This document shows, piece after piece, positions 8,344 through 16,680 of a DNA stretch of 64,000 nt. This stretch comes from Flavobacterium frigidimaris. GTDB lineage: Bacteria; Bacteroidota; Bacteroidia; Flavobacteriales; Flavobacteriaceae. The stretch lies in assembly GCA_900129595.1 (NCBI GenBank), contig FQWG01000019.1:52589-116588 (forward strand), given 5' to 3'. The notes below the pieces were generated by a model, which did no database searches, was not told the origin of the DNA, and worked only from the letters and a program-made list of their open reading frames with translations. Positions within the stretch are counted from its first letter, which is position 1; each line of letters begins with the position of its first letter. The position numbers were made by a program, and so were the translations under genes.

Positions 8344-8559
8344 AATCCGTCTGCTTCAGTTATTACTTTATAAAGACATTTTTTAACTCAAAAAATAAAG
8401 TTGTAACTCAAAAAAAAACTTTTAAAAACAATTCGAAATTCCTTGCTTTTTAATACAAAAAGTCTATATTTTACGGGCTTCAAGGATGTTTGTTCGCTTT
8501 TAAACCATTCATTTACAATAAATTAATTATTGTCTGAAAAATATCGCAATTTTAGTGCG

Positions 8560-8594
8560 TTGTTAAAAACTACGTCGAATTGTGAATAAGTTTG
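8560..8594 (+). promoter_or_regulatory. Possible nrdB promoter
   Basis: TAAGTTTG at 8587-8594 is an exact -7 match. The nearest TTG (8560-8562) is 24 nt away, one base beyond the usual range. A second -7-like AATCTTTG lies near 8620. The rest of the 335-nt region 8344-8678 shows only A-rich direct repeats (AACTCAAAAAA, near 8385 and 8405). I see no NrdR-type box. Confidence 0.3.
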
Positions 8595-8678
8595 GCTTTC
8601 ATTTTTAGCGATAAATGACAATCTTTGTATTGTATTGAATTAGTGAAAATTCAGTAAGAAAATTAAACAAAAATTACC

Positions 8679-9656
8679 ATGTCACAAGTCGAGCCAATAT
8701 TACAAGAAAATAAAAATCGTTTCGTTATTTTTCCTATCAAACATCATGATATTTGGGAATGGTATAAGAAAATGGAGGCTAGTTTCTGGACTGCCGAAGA
8801 AATCGATTTGCACCAGGATTTGACGGACTGGAATAATAAATTAAGTGACGACGAAAGATATTTCATTAAACACATATTAGCATTCTTTGCGGCTTCTGAC
8901 GGAATTGTAAATGAAAACTTAGCAGAGAACTTTGTCAACGAAGTGCAATATGCCGAAGCGAAATTTTTCTATGGTTTTCAGATCATGATGGAAAACATTC
9001 ATAGCGAAACCTATTCTTTGTTAATCGACACTTACGTGAAAGACGAAGCAGAGAAAGCAGAATTGTTTAATGCATTAGAAGTTTTTCCTGCAATTAAGAA
9101 AAAAGCCGACTGGGCTTTAAAATGGATCGAATCAGATTCATTTGCTGAAAGACTAATTGCTTTTGCAGCAGTGGAGGGAATCTTTTTCTCAGGTGCCTTC
9201 TGTTCTATTTATTGGTTGAAAAAACGTGGATTAATGCCAGGTTTAACTTTTTCTAACGAATTGATTTCCCGTGACGAAGGTGTACACTGTGACTTTGCAG
9301 TACACTTACACAATCATCACCTGATCAATAAAGTGCCAAAAGAAAGAATTAAAGAAATTATTGTTGACGCTTTAGATATCGAAAGAGAATTTGTTACAGA
9401 ATCTCTTCCGGTAAGTTTAATAGGTATGAATGCGGTATTAATGACGCAATATCTGGAATTTGTTGCAGATAGATTATTAGTAGAATTAGGTTGCGAGCGT
9501 GTGTATGGATCAGCGAATCCGTTTGACTTCATGGACATGATCTCTCTTCAGGGAAAAACCAATTTCTTTGAAAAACGTGTTGCCGAGTATCAAAAATCAG
9601 GTGTGATGAACACAGACAGCGATGCTCAGAAAATTTCATTTGATGCAGATTTCTAG
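8679..9656 (+). CDS. nrdB: Class Ia ribonucleoside-diphosphate reductase, beta subunit
   Basis: This subunit houses the diiron-tyrosyl radical cofactor for reduction of ribonucleoside diphosphates. At 325 aa it has the eukaryote-like small-subunit layout. Metal ligands are visible at D43 (WTAEEIDLHQD), E105 and H108 (MMENIHSETY), with the later Glu and Glu-x-x-His in FAAVEGIFF and SRDEGVHCDFA. The radical Tyr is Y112, in the E-x-x-H-x-x-x-Y spacing. The C-terminal tail ends in SFDADF, the peptide that docks on the alpha subunit. nrdB precedes nrdA, separated by a structured 264-nt spacer. Confidence 0.97.
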   Translation: MSQVEPILQENKNRFVIFPIKHHDIWEWYKKMEASFWTAEEIDLHQDLTDWNNKLSDDERYFIKHILAFFAASDGIVNENLAENFVNEVQYAEAKFFYGFQIMMENIHSETYSLLIDTYVKDEAEKAELFNALEVFPAIKKKADWALKWIESDSFAERLIAFAAVEGIFFSGAFCSIYWLKKRGLMPGLTFSNELISRDEGVHCDFAVHLHNHHLINKVPKERIKEIIVDALDIEREFVTESLPVSLIGMNAVLMTQYLEFVADRLLVELGCERVYGSANPFDFMDMISLQGKTNFFEKRVAEYQKSGVMNTDSDAQKISFDADF

Positions 9657-9920
9657 ACAACAGGAATATTTTAGCGTTACCTCGAAACGCTAAAAAGAAT
9701 AAAATTTTATAACAGATCATTTTTCGGTTGAATCTCTATCCCAAATCGCAGATTCGATGACAATTTTTAATCCTTTTTCAGCCTGTTTTATGGGCTGGAA
9801 CAGGTAACTATTGAGAATCCTACAATTCTCAAAAAATAATTTTAAAACACGCAATGTTTAAGATCTGGAACTCGTTATTCCAGTGTCTTTCATTTTTTCA
9901 ATAACTAAAATAGTAAGCTT
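9657..9920 (+). other. nrdB-nrdA spacer with several hairpins
   Basis: A 264-nt non-coding gap. Inverted repeats: TTTTAGCGTT (9669-9678) with AACGCTAAAA (9686-9695); CAGCC (9779-9783) with GGCTG (9793-9797), which is mutually exclusive with CCTGTT (9782-9787) with AACAGG (9799-9804); TTGAGAAT (9811-9818) with ATTCTCAA (9825-9832); CTGGAA with TTCCAG at about 9863-9881. None is followed by a run of T on the plus strand, so they do not look like simple terminators. No clear promoter was seen for nrdA. Confidence 0.45.
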
Positions 9921-12317
9921 ATGTATGTAGTAAAAAGAGATGGCCACAGAGAGCCCGTAATGTTTGATAAGATTACAGAAAGAATCAAAAAATTGTGTTA
10001 CGGTTTAAACGAGCTTGTAGATCCTGTTAAGGTAGCCATGCGTGTTATCGAAGGATTGTATGATGGGGTTTCAACTTCTGAACTGGATAATCTTGCGGCA
10101 GAAACGGCGGCTTCTATGACAATTGCGCATCCGGATTATGCACAATTAGCAGCGCGTGTGGCAATTTCGAACCTACATTCAAATACAAAAAAATCGTTCT
10201 CAGAAACGATGAAAGATATGTACCTGTACGTAAATCCAAGAAACGGACAAGATGCTCCGTTGCTTTCGGATGAAGTATTCAATGTGATTCAGGAAAACTC
10301 AGAGTTCTTAGATTCGCATATCATTTACACAAGAGATTTCAATTACGATTACTTTGGTTTCAAAACCTTAGAGCGTTCTTATCTTCTTAAAATAAACGGG
10401 AAAATCGTCGAAAGACCACAACATATGTTGATGCGTGTTTCAGTTGGTATTCACCTTGATGATTTAAAATCAGTAATCGAAACTTACGATTTAATGTCTA
10501 AAAAGTTCTTTACGCACGCAACACCAACGTTGTTTAATGCAGGAACTCCAAAGCCTCAAATGTCTTCTTGTTTCCTTTTGGCCATGCAGGATGATAGTAT
10601 CGATGGTATTTATGATACCTTAAAACAAACGGCTAAAATCTCGCAGTCAGCGGGAGGAATTGGTCTTTCTATTCATAACGTTCGTGCAACAGGATCTTAT
10701 ATTCGTGGTACAAACGGAACATCAAACGGAATCGTACCAATGTTGAGAGTTTTCAACGATACGGCTCGTTATGTAGATCAGGGTGGTGGAAAACGTAAAG
10801 GTAGTTTTGCGATTTATATCGAAACATGGCATGCAGATATCTTCGAGTTCTTAGATTTAAAGAAAAATACAGGAAAAGAGGAAATGCGTGCGAGAGATTT
10901 ATTCTTCGCCATGTGGACTTCAGATTTATTCATGAGACGTGTTCAGGAAGATACAACATGGACTTTAATGTGTCCTAACGAATGTCCTGGATTGTACGAT
11001 GTTTATGGAGAAGAATTCGAAGCAATGTACCTTGATTATGAATTTAGAGGAAAAGGTAGAAAAACCATTCGTGCACGTGAATTATGGGAGAAAATCCTTG
11101 AGTCACAAATCGAAACAGGAACGCCTTATATGTTGTATAAAGATGCCGCAAACCGTAAATCGAACCACAAGAATTTAGGAACAATTCGTTCTTCTAACTT
11201 GTGTACAGAGATTATGGAGTTTACTTCTAAAGATGAAATTGCGGTTTGTAACTTAGCGTCTATCTCATTACCAATGTTTATTGATAACGGAAAATTTGAT
11301 CACGAAGCACTTTACAATGTTACAAAACGTGTAACCCGTAACCTGAATAAAGTAATCGACAGAAACTACTATCCGGTAAAAGAAGCTGAAAATTCCAATA
11401 TGCGTCACCGTCCGGTAGGATTGGGAGTGCAAGGTTTGGCTGATGCTTTTATCATGTTGCGAATGCCGTTTACAAGTGATGAAGCAAAAGTATTAAATCA
11501 GGAAATTTTCGAAACATTATACTTCGCAGCCGTAACCGCTTCTATGGAAATGGCAAAAGAAGAAGGTCCGTATTCTACATTTGCAGGTTCTCCAATGTCA
11601 CAAGGAGAATTCCAGTACAACATGTGGGGAATGAAAGATGAAGAATTATCAGGACGTTGGGACTGGGCTTCATTAAGAAAACAAGTGATGGAACATGGAG
11701 TTCGTAACTCATTATTGGTTGCGCCAATGCCAACAGCTTCGACTTCACAAATTCTTGGAAACAACGAAGCTTTCGAACCATATACATCAAACATTTACAC
11801 ACGTCGTGTATTGTCTGGAGAATTCATCGTGGTAAACAAACACTTACTTCACGATTTAGTAGACAGAGGTTTATGGAACGAAACTTTGAAACAAGAAATC
11901 ATGCGTCATAACGGATCAGTTCAGAATATTGATGTGATTCCGCAAGACCTGAAAGAATTATACAAAACAGTTTGGGAAATGTCGATGAAAGACATTATCG
12001 ATATGTCACGTCAGAGAGGTTATTTTATTGACCAATCGCAATCATTGAACTTGTTCATGCAGGATGCCAACTATTCTAAACTGACGTCAATGCACTTCTA
12101 CGCTTGGCAATCAGGTTTAAAAACAGGAATGTATTACCTAAGAACAAAATCTGCGGTTGATGCCATTAAATTCACCCTAAACAACGATAAAAAAGAAGAA
12201 GAGGCACCGGCAACTTTAGTTCCGGAAACAGAAGCGATCAGCGTTGAGGATTATAAAGCGATGCTTTTAAAAGCGCAAGCTGCCGAGCCGGATGATTGTG
12301 AAATGTGTGGGTCTTAA
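9921..12317 (+). CDS. nrdA: Class Ia ribonucleoside-diphosphate reductase, alpha subunit
   Basis: The catalytic subunit, 798 aa. The N-terminal ATP cone (about 1-90, MYVVKRDGHREPVMFDKITE) mediates allosteric activity control. The active site is complete: redox Cys217 (SSCFLL), N426-x-C428-x-E430 (NLCTEI, thiyl radical Cys428) and the second redox Cys443 (AVCNLASISL). The C-terminal swivelling pair is C793/C796 in DDCEMCGS, which passes electrons from thioredoxin or glutaredoxin. It works with NrdB encoded directly upstream. The ATG at 9921 gives the standard ATP-cone start. Confidence 0.97.
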   Translation: MYVVKRDGHREPVMFDKITERIKKLCYGLNELVDPVKVAMRVIEGLYDGVSTSELDNLAAETAASMTIAHPDYAQLAARVAISNLHSNTKKSFSETMKDMYLYVNPRNGQDAPLLSDEVFNVIQENSEFLDSHIIYTRDFNYDYFGFKTLERSYLLKINGKIVERPQHMLMRVSVGIHLDDLKSVIETYDLMSKKFFTHATPTLFNAGTPKPQMSSCFLLAMQDDSIDGIYDTLKQTAKISQSAGGIGLSIHNVRATGSYIRGTNGTSNGIVPMLRVFNDTARYVDQGGGKRKGSFAIYIETWHADIFEFLDLKKNTGKEEMRARDLFFAMWTSDLFMRRVQEDTTWTLMCPNECPGLYDVYGEEFEAMYLDYEFRGKGRKTIRARELWEKILESQIETGTPYMLYKDAANRKSNHKNLGTIRSSNLCTEIMEFTSKDEIAVCNLASISLPMFIDNGKFDHEALYNVTKRVTRNLNKVIDRNYYPVKEAENSNMRHRPVGLGVQGLADAFIMLRMPFTSDEAKVLNQEIFETLYFAAVTASMEMAKEEGPYSTFAGSPMSQGEFQYNMWGMKDEELSGRWDWASLRKQVMEHGVRNSLLVAPMPTASTSQILGNNEAFEPYTSNIYTRRVLSGEFIVVNKHLLHDLVDRGLWNETLKQEIMRHNGSVQNIDVIPQDLKELYKTVWEMSMKDIIDMSRQRGYFIDQSQSLNLFMQDANYSKLTSMHFYAWQSGLKTGMYYLRTKSAVDAIKFTLNNDKKEEEAPATLVPETEAISVEDYKAMLLKAQAAEPDDCEMCGS

Positions 12318-12374
12318 TTTTTTTTAGAAGAAAGAAGATAGAAGAAAGAGAATAGATTTATTCTTAATTTATAG

Positions 12375-12407
12375 AAAGCAGTTATCGTAAGGTAGCTGCT
12401 TTTTTTT
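12375..12407 (+). terminator. Terminator after nrdA
   Basis: AAAGCAG (12375-12381) pairs with CTGCTTT (12396-12402), with a 14-nt loop, and the 3' arm runs into an eight-T tract ending at 12407. Confidence 0.7.
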
Positions 12408-12410
12408 AGG

Positions 12411-12486
12411 AGCTATTTCCCGCTTTTCGTTGCAATCTTTTGTGCCGAACGCCGGCACAAAAGGATTTCCACTTCAATCGGGGCTA
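12411..12486 (+). repeat. Intergenic repeat, AGCTATTTCC family, copy 1
   Basis: Begins AGCTATTTCCCGC and ends with GGGGCTA. Inside it has the palindromic core TTTTGTGCC-GAAC-GCCGGCACAAAA and GGATTTCCACTTC. Diverged copies are at 17991-18066 (minus orientation) and 63108-63196. A 61-codon open frame across it is incidental. Confidence 0.7.
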
Positions 12487-12525
12487 TTTAATTATCGGAA
12501 CTTTGTGAATTACGTAAATTATATT

Positions 12526-12552
12526 GTAGGGATGGATTTTAATCCATTCTAC
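12526..12552. repeat. Short palindrome GTAGGGATGGATT/AATCCATTCTAC
   Basis: Imperfect inverted repeat with a 2-nt loop. The remainder of the 12487-12726 gap holds a TTTCTCAA/TTGAGAAA hairpin (12667-12691) and a degenerate CTTAG-type repeat (about 12632-12660), one of three copies in the window. No gene is seen in it. Confidence 0.5.
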
Positions 12553-12726
12553 GCAATCAAAGTCGACAATCTTAGTTACATTACAATATCCCCAAAAAAT
12601 TCACGTTCTAATTAATACCAAAGATTTTTAAAACTTAGCACCTTAGCATCTAAGAACCTCAGGCCCTTTCTCAAATTAAACCTTTGAGAAAAAGTCAAGT
12701 CTTATTGCTAAACAAATTCCTGTGTT

Positions 12727-14124
12727 ATGAAAAAAAGCAATCTTTGGTCGTTACGGTTGGGGTTTTCCGGAAAAGAATCCGATAAAATAGAGAAACTGGG
12801 ATTAGAAAAATTTCTAAAACATTCCTATGATTCCAAGTTTGACACACAACTTCCTGCTTTTTTAAATGACGATCCCAAAACGCTTCTTGAGCTTAAAGAA
12901 TTGCGGGAATCCATCAAAACCGCCGATTCAGAAGAAAAAAAGAAAATCCTCAAAAAAGAAGTATATTCTACTATTGAATTCAAAAAATGGTGGATTTCTA
13001 AAATGCGAAACGATGAATTTCCGTTACGCGAAAACATGGTTTGCTTCTGGCACAATCATTTTGTTTCTACTTCCCCAAAAGTAAAAGTTACCTACTGGAC
13101 ATATCAGCACAATATGATTTTACGCGAAAATGCCTTTGGGAACTTCAAAGAACTCACAAAGCAAATTGTAAAATCGAATGCAATGGTGAAGTACTTAGAT
13201 AATGTCGATAATAAAAAAGGCAAATACAATGAAAATCTAAGCCGTGAATTATTAGAATTATTTACCATTGGAATTGGGAATTATTCTGAAAGTGATATCA
13301 AAAACGGCGCAAGAGCTTTGGCGGGACTAAATTACGGAGATGATGCGGCAATTTACAGAAGCCTTGCTCAGGATAACACCGATAAAACTTATTTTGGAAA
13401 GACCGGAAACTGGAATTCGGATGATCTCGTTGATATCATTTTTGAACAGAAAAATGCTCCGTATTTGATTACCAGAAAGATTCTGAAATGGTTTGTTTAT
13501 GATAATCCATCAGACGAACAGGTAACTTATTACGGGGATTATTTAAGGAAAGTAAAGTTCGAAATTCAACCTTTACTCACTAAAATATTTACCGAAGAAT
13601 ACAAAAAAGAAACTTCCGGGACTAAAATAAAAGATCCGCTGGTTTATATTTTGCAACTTCTGGATGAATTAAACATTGAAGATCTTGACGAAACGATTGT
13701 GCTGTATTTTCTGAAACAACAAGGAATGGATTTGTACAATCAGATTAATGTAAAAGGTTGGGATGGAGGAAATTCCTGGCTGACTTCGCAGATTTATCTG
13801 CAGCGCAATAATACTTCAGATTTGCTTTGCAGTGGGAGAAGTATCACCAGAAAAGCATTGAATACAATGGCTTCTGAAACTGAAAAACCAAAATCAGGAT
13901 TGGAGAAAATAGAAGTGAAAATTGATTTTGATTCTAATGGAAATAACAAAACCATTATCGCCGACTTATCGAACAGGTTATTATTCAAAGTAAATGATTC
14001 GATGCAAAAAGACATGGAAAACTTACTGAAATACGATTTTGACCCAAAAGAAGAACATGCCAATTTTGCCGTGATAAGACTCTTTAATTACATTACAAAA
14101 CTACCCGAATATCAATTAATTTAG
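12727..14124 (+). CDS. DUF1800 domain-containing protein
   Basis: A 465-aa protein with the DUF1800 hallmarks: the Trp/His-rich MVCFWHNHFV (about 99-108), and NENLSRELLELFTIGIGNYS (about 168-187) followed by the G-x-x-x-x-A-R-A-L-x-G segment. No clear signal peptide is visible, although related proteins are often exported. The biochemical role of the family is unknown. It is followed 12 nt later by a DUF1501 gene. That pairing is recurrent in bacteria and suggests the two proteins act together. Confidence 0.88.
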   Translation: MKKSNLWSLRLGFSGKESDKIEKLGLEKFLKHSYDSKFDTQLPAFLNDDPKTLLELKELRESIKTADSEEKKKILKKEVYSTIEFKKWWISKMRNDEFPLRENMVCFWHNHFVSTSPKVKVTYWTYQHNMILRENAFGNFKELTKQIVKSNAMVKYLDNVDNKKGKYNENLSRELLELFTIGIGNYSESDIKNGARALAGLNYGDDAAIYRSLAQDNTDKTYFGKTGNWNSDDLVDIIFEQKNAPYLITRKILKWFVYDNPSDEQVTYYGDYLRKVKFEIQPLLTKIFTEEYKKETSGTKIKDPLVYILQLLDELNIEDLDETIVLYFLKQQGMDLYNQINVKGWDGGNSWLTSQIYLQRNNTSDLLCSGRSITRKALNTMASETEKPKSGLEKIEVKIDFDSNGNNKTIIADLSNRLLFKVNDSMQKDMENLLKYDFDPKEEHANFAVIRLFNYITKLPEYQLI

Positions 14125-14136
14125 AAAGCTACAGCC

Positions 14137-15303
14137 ATGAACAGAAGGAATTTTCTAACGCTTACAGGAACTTTTACAGGCGGAATGCTTGTGCTTCCTG
14201 ATTTTTTACATGCTTTTGGTACACAGAATAATTTGGTAATCGGAGAGCAGTGTGTTGTATTTGTCCAGTTGAACGGAGGAAACGACGGATTGAATACTTT
14301 TATTCCGTATGATAATCCGCTGTATTATGATTTGCGGACTAAAATCGCGTTGAATAAAGATGCCGTTATTGGAAAAAATAAAGGAATGGCATTTCATCCG
14401 GCTTTAAAAGATTTTGCCCAAATGCAGCAAAACGGAGATTTAACCGTGATTCAGAATGTGGGATATCCCGAGCCTGTTCGTTCTCATTTTCGAAGCCAGG
14501 AAATTTGGCAAACTGCAACAGATTCTAATAAATATATAAACCAGGGCTGGTTAGGAAGATATTTAGATTTGCAATGCAACGGACATCAGGCAACGGCAGG
14601 AATAAATCTGGATTCGATTGATAATCTGGCACTAAAAGGAATGGAGCCGAATTCGATAACGGTAAAAGATCCGAATCGATTTAAGATAAAAGCCAATAAA
14701 GAAGAAGGTATAAAATTGTCCGATAATCCCCAATTAGATTTTGTTCGAAAAATTGCTAATTCCGTTACAGAAGGATCTGATGAAATTCAGAAAGCATTAG
14801 CGAAATCCAAATCCGAAATCAGTTATCCTAAAACGGATTTGTCTAAAAACCTGGAATGGATTGGCCGATTGATCAAAGGAAACCTGAATTCGAAAGTATA
14901 CTACACTTCTCTTAGCGGATTTGATACCCATGACAATCAACTTGCTCTTCATGAGAAAAAACTAGCAGATCTAAATGATGCCTTATATAGTTTTTATCAG
15001 GATCTCAAACAAGCGCAATTACTTCAGAATGTTACCATAGTGGTTTTTTCTGAATTTGGAAGACGGGTAAAAGACAACGGAAGCGGAACTGATCACGGAA
15101 CAGCAGCGCCCATGTTTATTATCGGAGGAAATAATAAAGGAACAATTTTAGGTAATAATCCTGATTTAGCGAATTTGGATAATGGCGATTTAAAATACGA
15201 AATTGATTTTAGAAGTGTGTATGCTTCTTTGTTACAGCAAAAAATGAATTTTGATTATGCTAAAATTGGGATTTCGAATAAACCGGTTTCTGGGTTATTT
15301 TGA
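14137..15303 (+). CDS. DUF1501 domain-containing protein with Tat-like signal
   Basis: The N-terminus MNRRNFLTLTGTFTGGMLVL has a twin arginine followed by a hydrophobic stretch, so export by the Tat route is likely. The 388-aa sequence contains VFVQLNGGNDGLNTFIPYD (about 41-59), RSHFRSQEIWQT and FSEFGRRVKDNGSGTDHGTA, the conserved blocks of DUF1501, a family related to sulfatase/alkaline-phosphatase folds. It forms a two-gene unit with the upstream DUF1800 gene. The substrate is unknown. Confidence 0.88.
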   Translation: MNRRNFLTLTGTFTGGMLVLPDFLHAFGTQNNLVIGEQCVVFVQLNGGNDGLNTFIPYDNPLYYDLRTKIALNKDAVIGKNKGMAFHPALKDFAQMQQNGDLTVIQNVGYPEPVRSHFRSQEIWQTATDSNKYINQGWLGRYLDLQCNGHQATAGINLDSIDNLALKGMEPNSITVKDPNRFKIKANKEEGIKLSDNPQLDFVRKIANSVTEGSDEIQKALAKSKSEISYPKTDLSKNLEWIGRLIKGNLNSKVYYTSLSGFDTHDNQLALHEKKLADLNDALYSFYQDLKQAQLLQNVTIVVFSEFGRRVKDNGSGTDHGTAAPMFIIGGNNKGTILGNNPDLANLDNGDLKYEIDFRSVYASLLQQKMNFDYAKIGISNKPVSGLF

Positions 15304-15313
15304 TTGAAAGATA

Positions 15314-15402
15314 GCCACGAATTCACGAATTTTTATTTTGAAAATCTGTGAAATTAGAATTAAATAGCCATAAAAATTTACGCCAATTCGTGAATCCGTG
15401 GC
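15314..15402. repeat. Intergenic inverted repeat, GCCACGAATTCACGAATT family
   Basis: The left arm GCCACGAATTCACGAATT and the right arm AATTCGTGAATCCGTGGC differ by one base, separated by about 50 nt. A tighter copy is at 32980-33030. A degenerate CTTAG-type repeat follows at about 15410-15450. Confidence 0.7.
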
Positions 15403-15556
15403 AAAAAATCTTAGAGCCTTAGCAACTCAGAACCTTAGTATCTTAGAAAAGTCCATTGTAAATATCTCATTTTAAGCTCGTATTTTTATATTATCATACA
15501 AAACCTGCTAAATTTGTTAAGAAATCCTTTTTTGTTTCATAAAATGCAATATTTTT

Positions 15557-15587
15557 TTTGGTGCACTGAAATTAATTTATACATTCG
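15557..15587 (+). promoter_or_regulatory. Putative promoter of the pheA operon
   Basis: TTTG (15557-15560), a 19-nt spacer and TACATTCG (15580-15587, one mismatch to TAnnTTTG). Initiation near 15594 would place the leader-peptide ATG about 23 nt into the transcript. Confidence 0.6.
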
Positions 15588-15616
15588 CAGAGAATTTATT
15601 GAAAAACACAAACGAA

Positions 15617-15697
15617 ATGACTAATAACCGTTTTTATTTTAGCAACTCTTTTTATTTCTTCTTTAGTAGAAGTGAGGATTGTGCTATGGTTATTTGA
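15617..15697 (+). CDS. Phe/Tyr-rich leader peptide of the pheA operon
   Basis: ATG at 15617 to TGA at 15695-15697 encodes 26 residues: MTNNRFYFSNSFYFFFSRSE, then DCAMVI. Codons 6-16 hold six Phe and two Tyr among eleven. The frame sits directly behind a promoter-like element and directly ahead of a terminator/antiterminator pair before pheA. This is the arrangement of the enterobacterial pheA leader, where a ribosome starved for charged tRNA-Phe stalls on the Phe codons and prevents termination. The peptide itself probably has no other role. Translation is inferred, not shown. Confidence 0.82.
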   Translation: MTNNRFYFSNSFYFFFSRSEDCAMVI

Positions 15698-15759
15698 GAA
15701 AATTAAAAAAGACAAATAAAACTAATATACAATCCTGATGAAAATCAGGATTTTTTTTT
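15658..15759 (+). promoter_or_regulatory. Transcription attenuator upstream of pheA
   Basis: Terminator: AATCCTGAT (15731-15739), loop GAAA, ATCAGGATT (15744-15752), then seven T. Antiterminator: AGGATTGT (15675-15682, inside the leader frame) is perfectly complementary to ACAATCCT (15729-15736), which overlaps the 5' arm of the terminator, so the two structures exclude each other. A small upstream hairpin, CTTCT (15658-15662) with AGAAG (15668-15672), includes the last Phe codons. A ribosome stalled there would leave AGGATTGT free to antiterminate. A ribosome reaching the TGA would cover it and allow termination. Confidence 0.85.
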
Positions 15760-15765
15760 GAATAT

Positions 15766-16602
15766 ATGACAACTAAAATTGCAATACAAGGTATAAAAGG
15801 TTCTTTTCATCATCAGGTAGTGAAGGAGTATTACTCTGAAAATGTGGAAATTGATGAGTGTTTGTCTTTCGAAGAATTAGTTGATAGTCTTCTTTCCGGG
15901 AAATCTGATCAGGCAGTAATGGCGATAGAAAATTCGATTGCAGGGCCAATTATTCCGAATTATGCTTTGATTGACAAGAATAATTTACACATAATTGGAG
16001 AACATTATTTAAGCATTCACCAAAATTTAATGACTTTAAAAGGTCAAAAAATTGAAGATATAAAAGAAGTTCATTCGCACCCAATGGCATTATTACAATG
16101 CATGGATTTTTTGAAACAATATCCAAACATCAAATTGGTTGAAGATAAAGATACAGCAGAAACGGCAAGAAGAATTCAGGAAAAACAATTAACCGGAATT
16201 GCGGCAATAGGAAGCAAAGTAGCTTCGGAAATGTATGATTTGGAAATCATCGCGCCGGAAATTCAAACGATCAAAAACAATATGACTCGTTTTGTGATTA
16301 TCAAAAAACAAAATTCATTTTTGTCTGAAAACGAAATCAACAGAGCGTCAATCAAATTTGAATTGGACCACAAAAGAGGAAGTTTAGCGGCAGTTTTGAA
16401 TGTAATGAGCGATTGCAAACTGAATTTGACAAAGATTCAGTCATTACCAAAAATTGAAACTCCCTGGAAATATTCGTTTTTCGTAGATGTAACATTTGAG
16501 AAATACGAAGATTTTGCAAAAGCCAAATCGTTATTAAACATAATGGCAGAATATTTAAAGGTGTTGGGAGAATATAAAAATACGAAACCCTTTATAGGTT
16601 AG
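15766..16602 (+). CDS. pheA: Prephenate dehydratase
   Basis: Converts prephenate to phenylpyruvate, the committed step to phenylalanine. At 278 aa it has a periplasmic-binding-type catalytic domain (about 1-185) with AIENSIAGPI and the catalytic TRF motif in NNMTRFVIIKK, then an ACT regulatory domain (about 198-275, KFELDHKRGSLAAVLNVMSD) that normally binds Phe. It lacks a chorismate mutase domain; that activity is fused to the DAHP synthase at the end of the same operon. It is the first structural gene after the attenuator and is expected to be controlled by Phe/Tyr-tRNA charging. Confidence 0.95.
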   Translation: MTTKIAIQGIKGSFHHQVVKEYYSENVEIDECLSFEELVDSLLSGKSDQAVMAIENSIAGPIIPNYALIDKNNLHIIGEHYLSIHQNLMTLKGQKIEDIKEVHSHPMALLQCMDFLKQYPNIKLVEDKDTAETARRIQEKQLTGIAAIGSKVASEMYDLEIIAPEIQTIKNNMTRFVIIKKQNSFLSENEINRASIKFELDHKRGSLAAVLNVMSDCKLNLTKIQSLPKIETPWKYSFFVDVTFEKYEDFAKAKSLLNIMAEYLKVLGEYKNTKPFIG

Positions 16603-16680
16603 AAGTTATTTGTAAAAAGTTAGAAGTTAAAAATAGAGTATAAAGCTTACAGCCTAAAGCTTACAGCAAAAAATAAAAAA

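Noticed and set aside
12430..12615. 61-codon open frame after nrdA
   Set aside because: It runs through the AGCTATTTCC repeat and the GTAGGGATGGATT palindrome. The translation has no family resemblance and the same repeat occurs at two other non-coding places.
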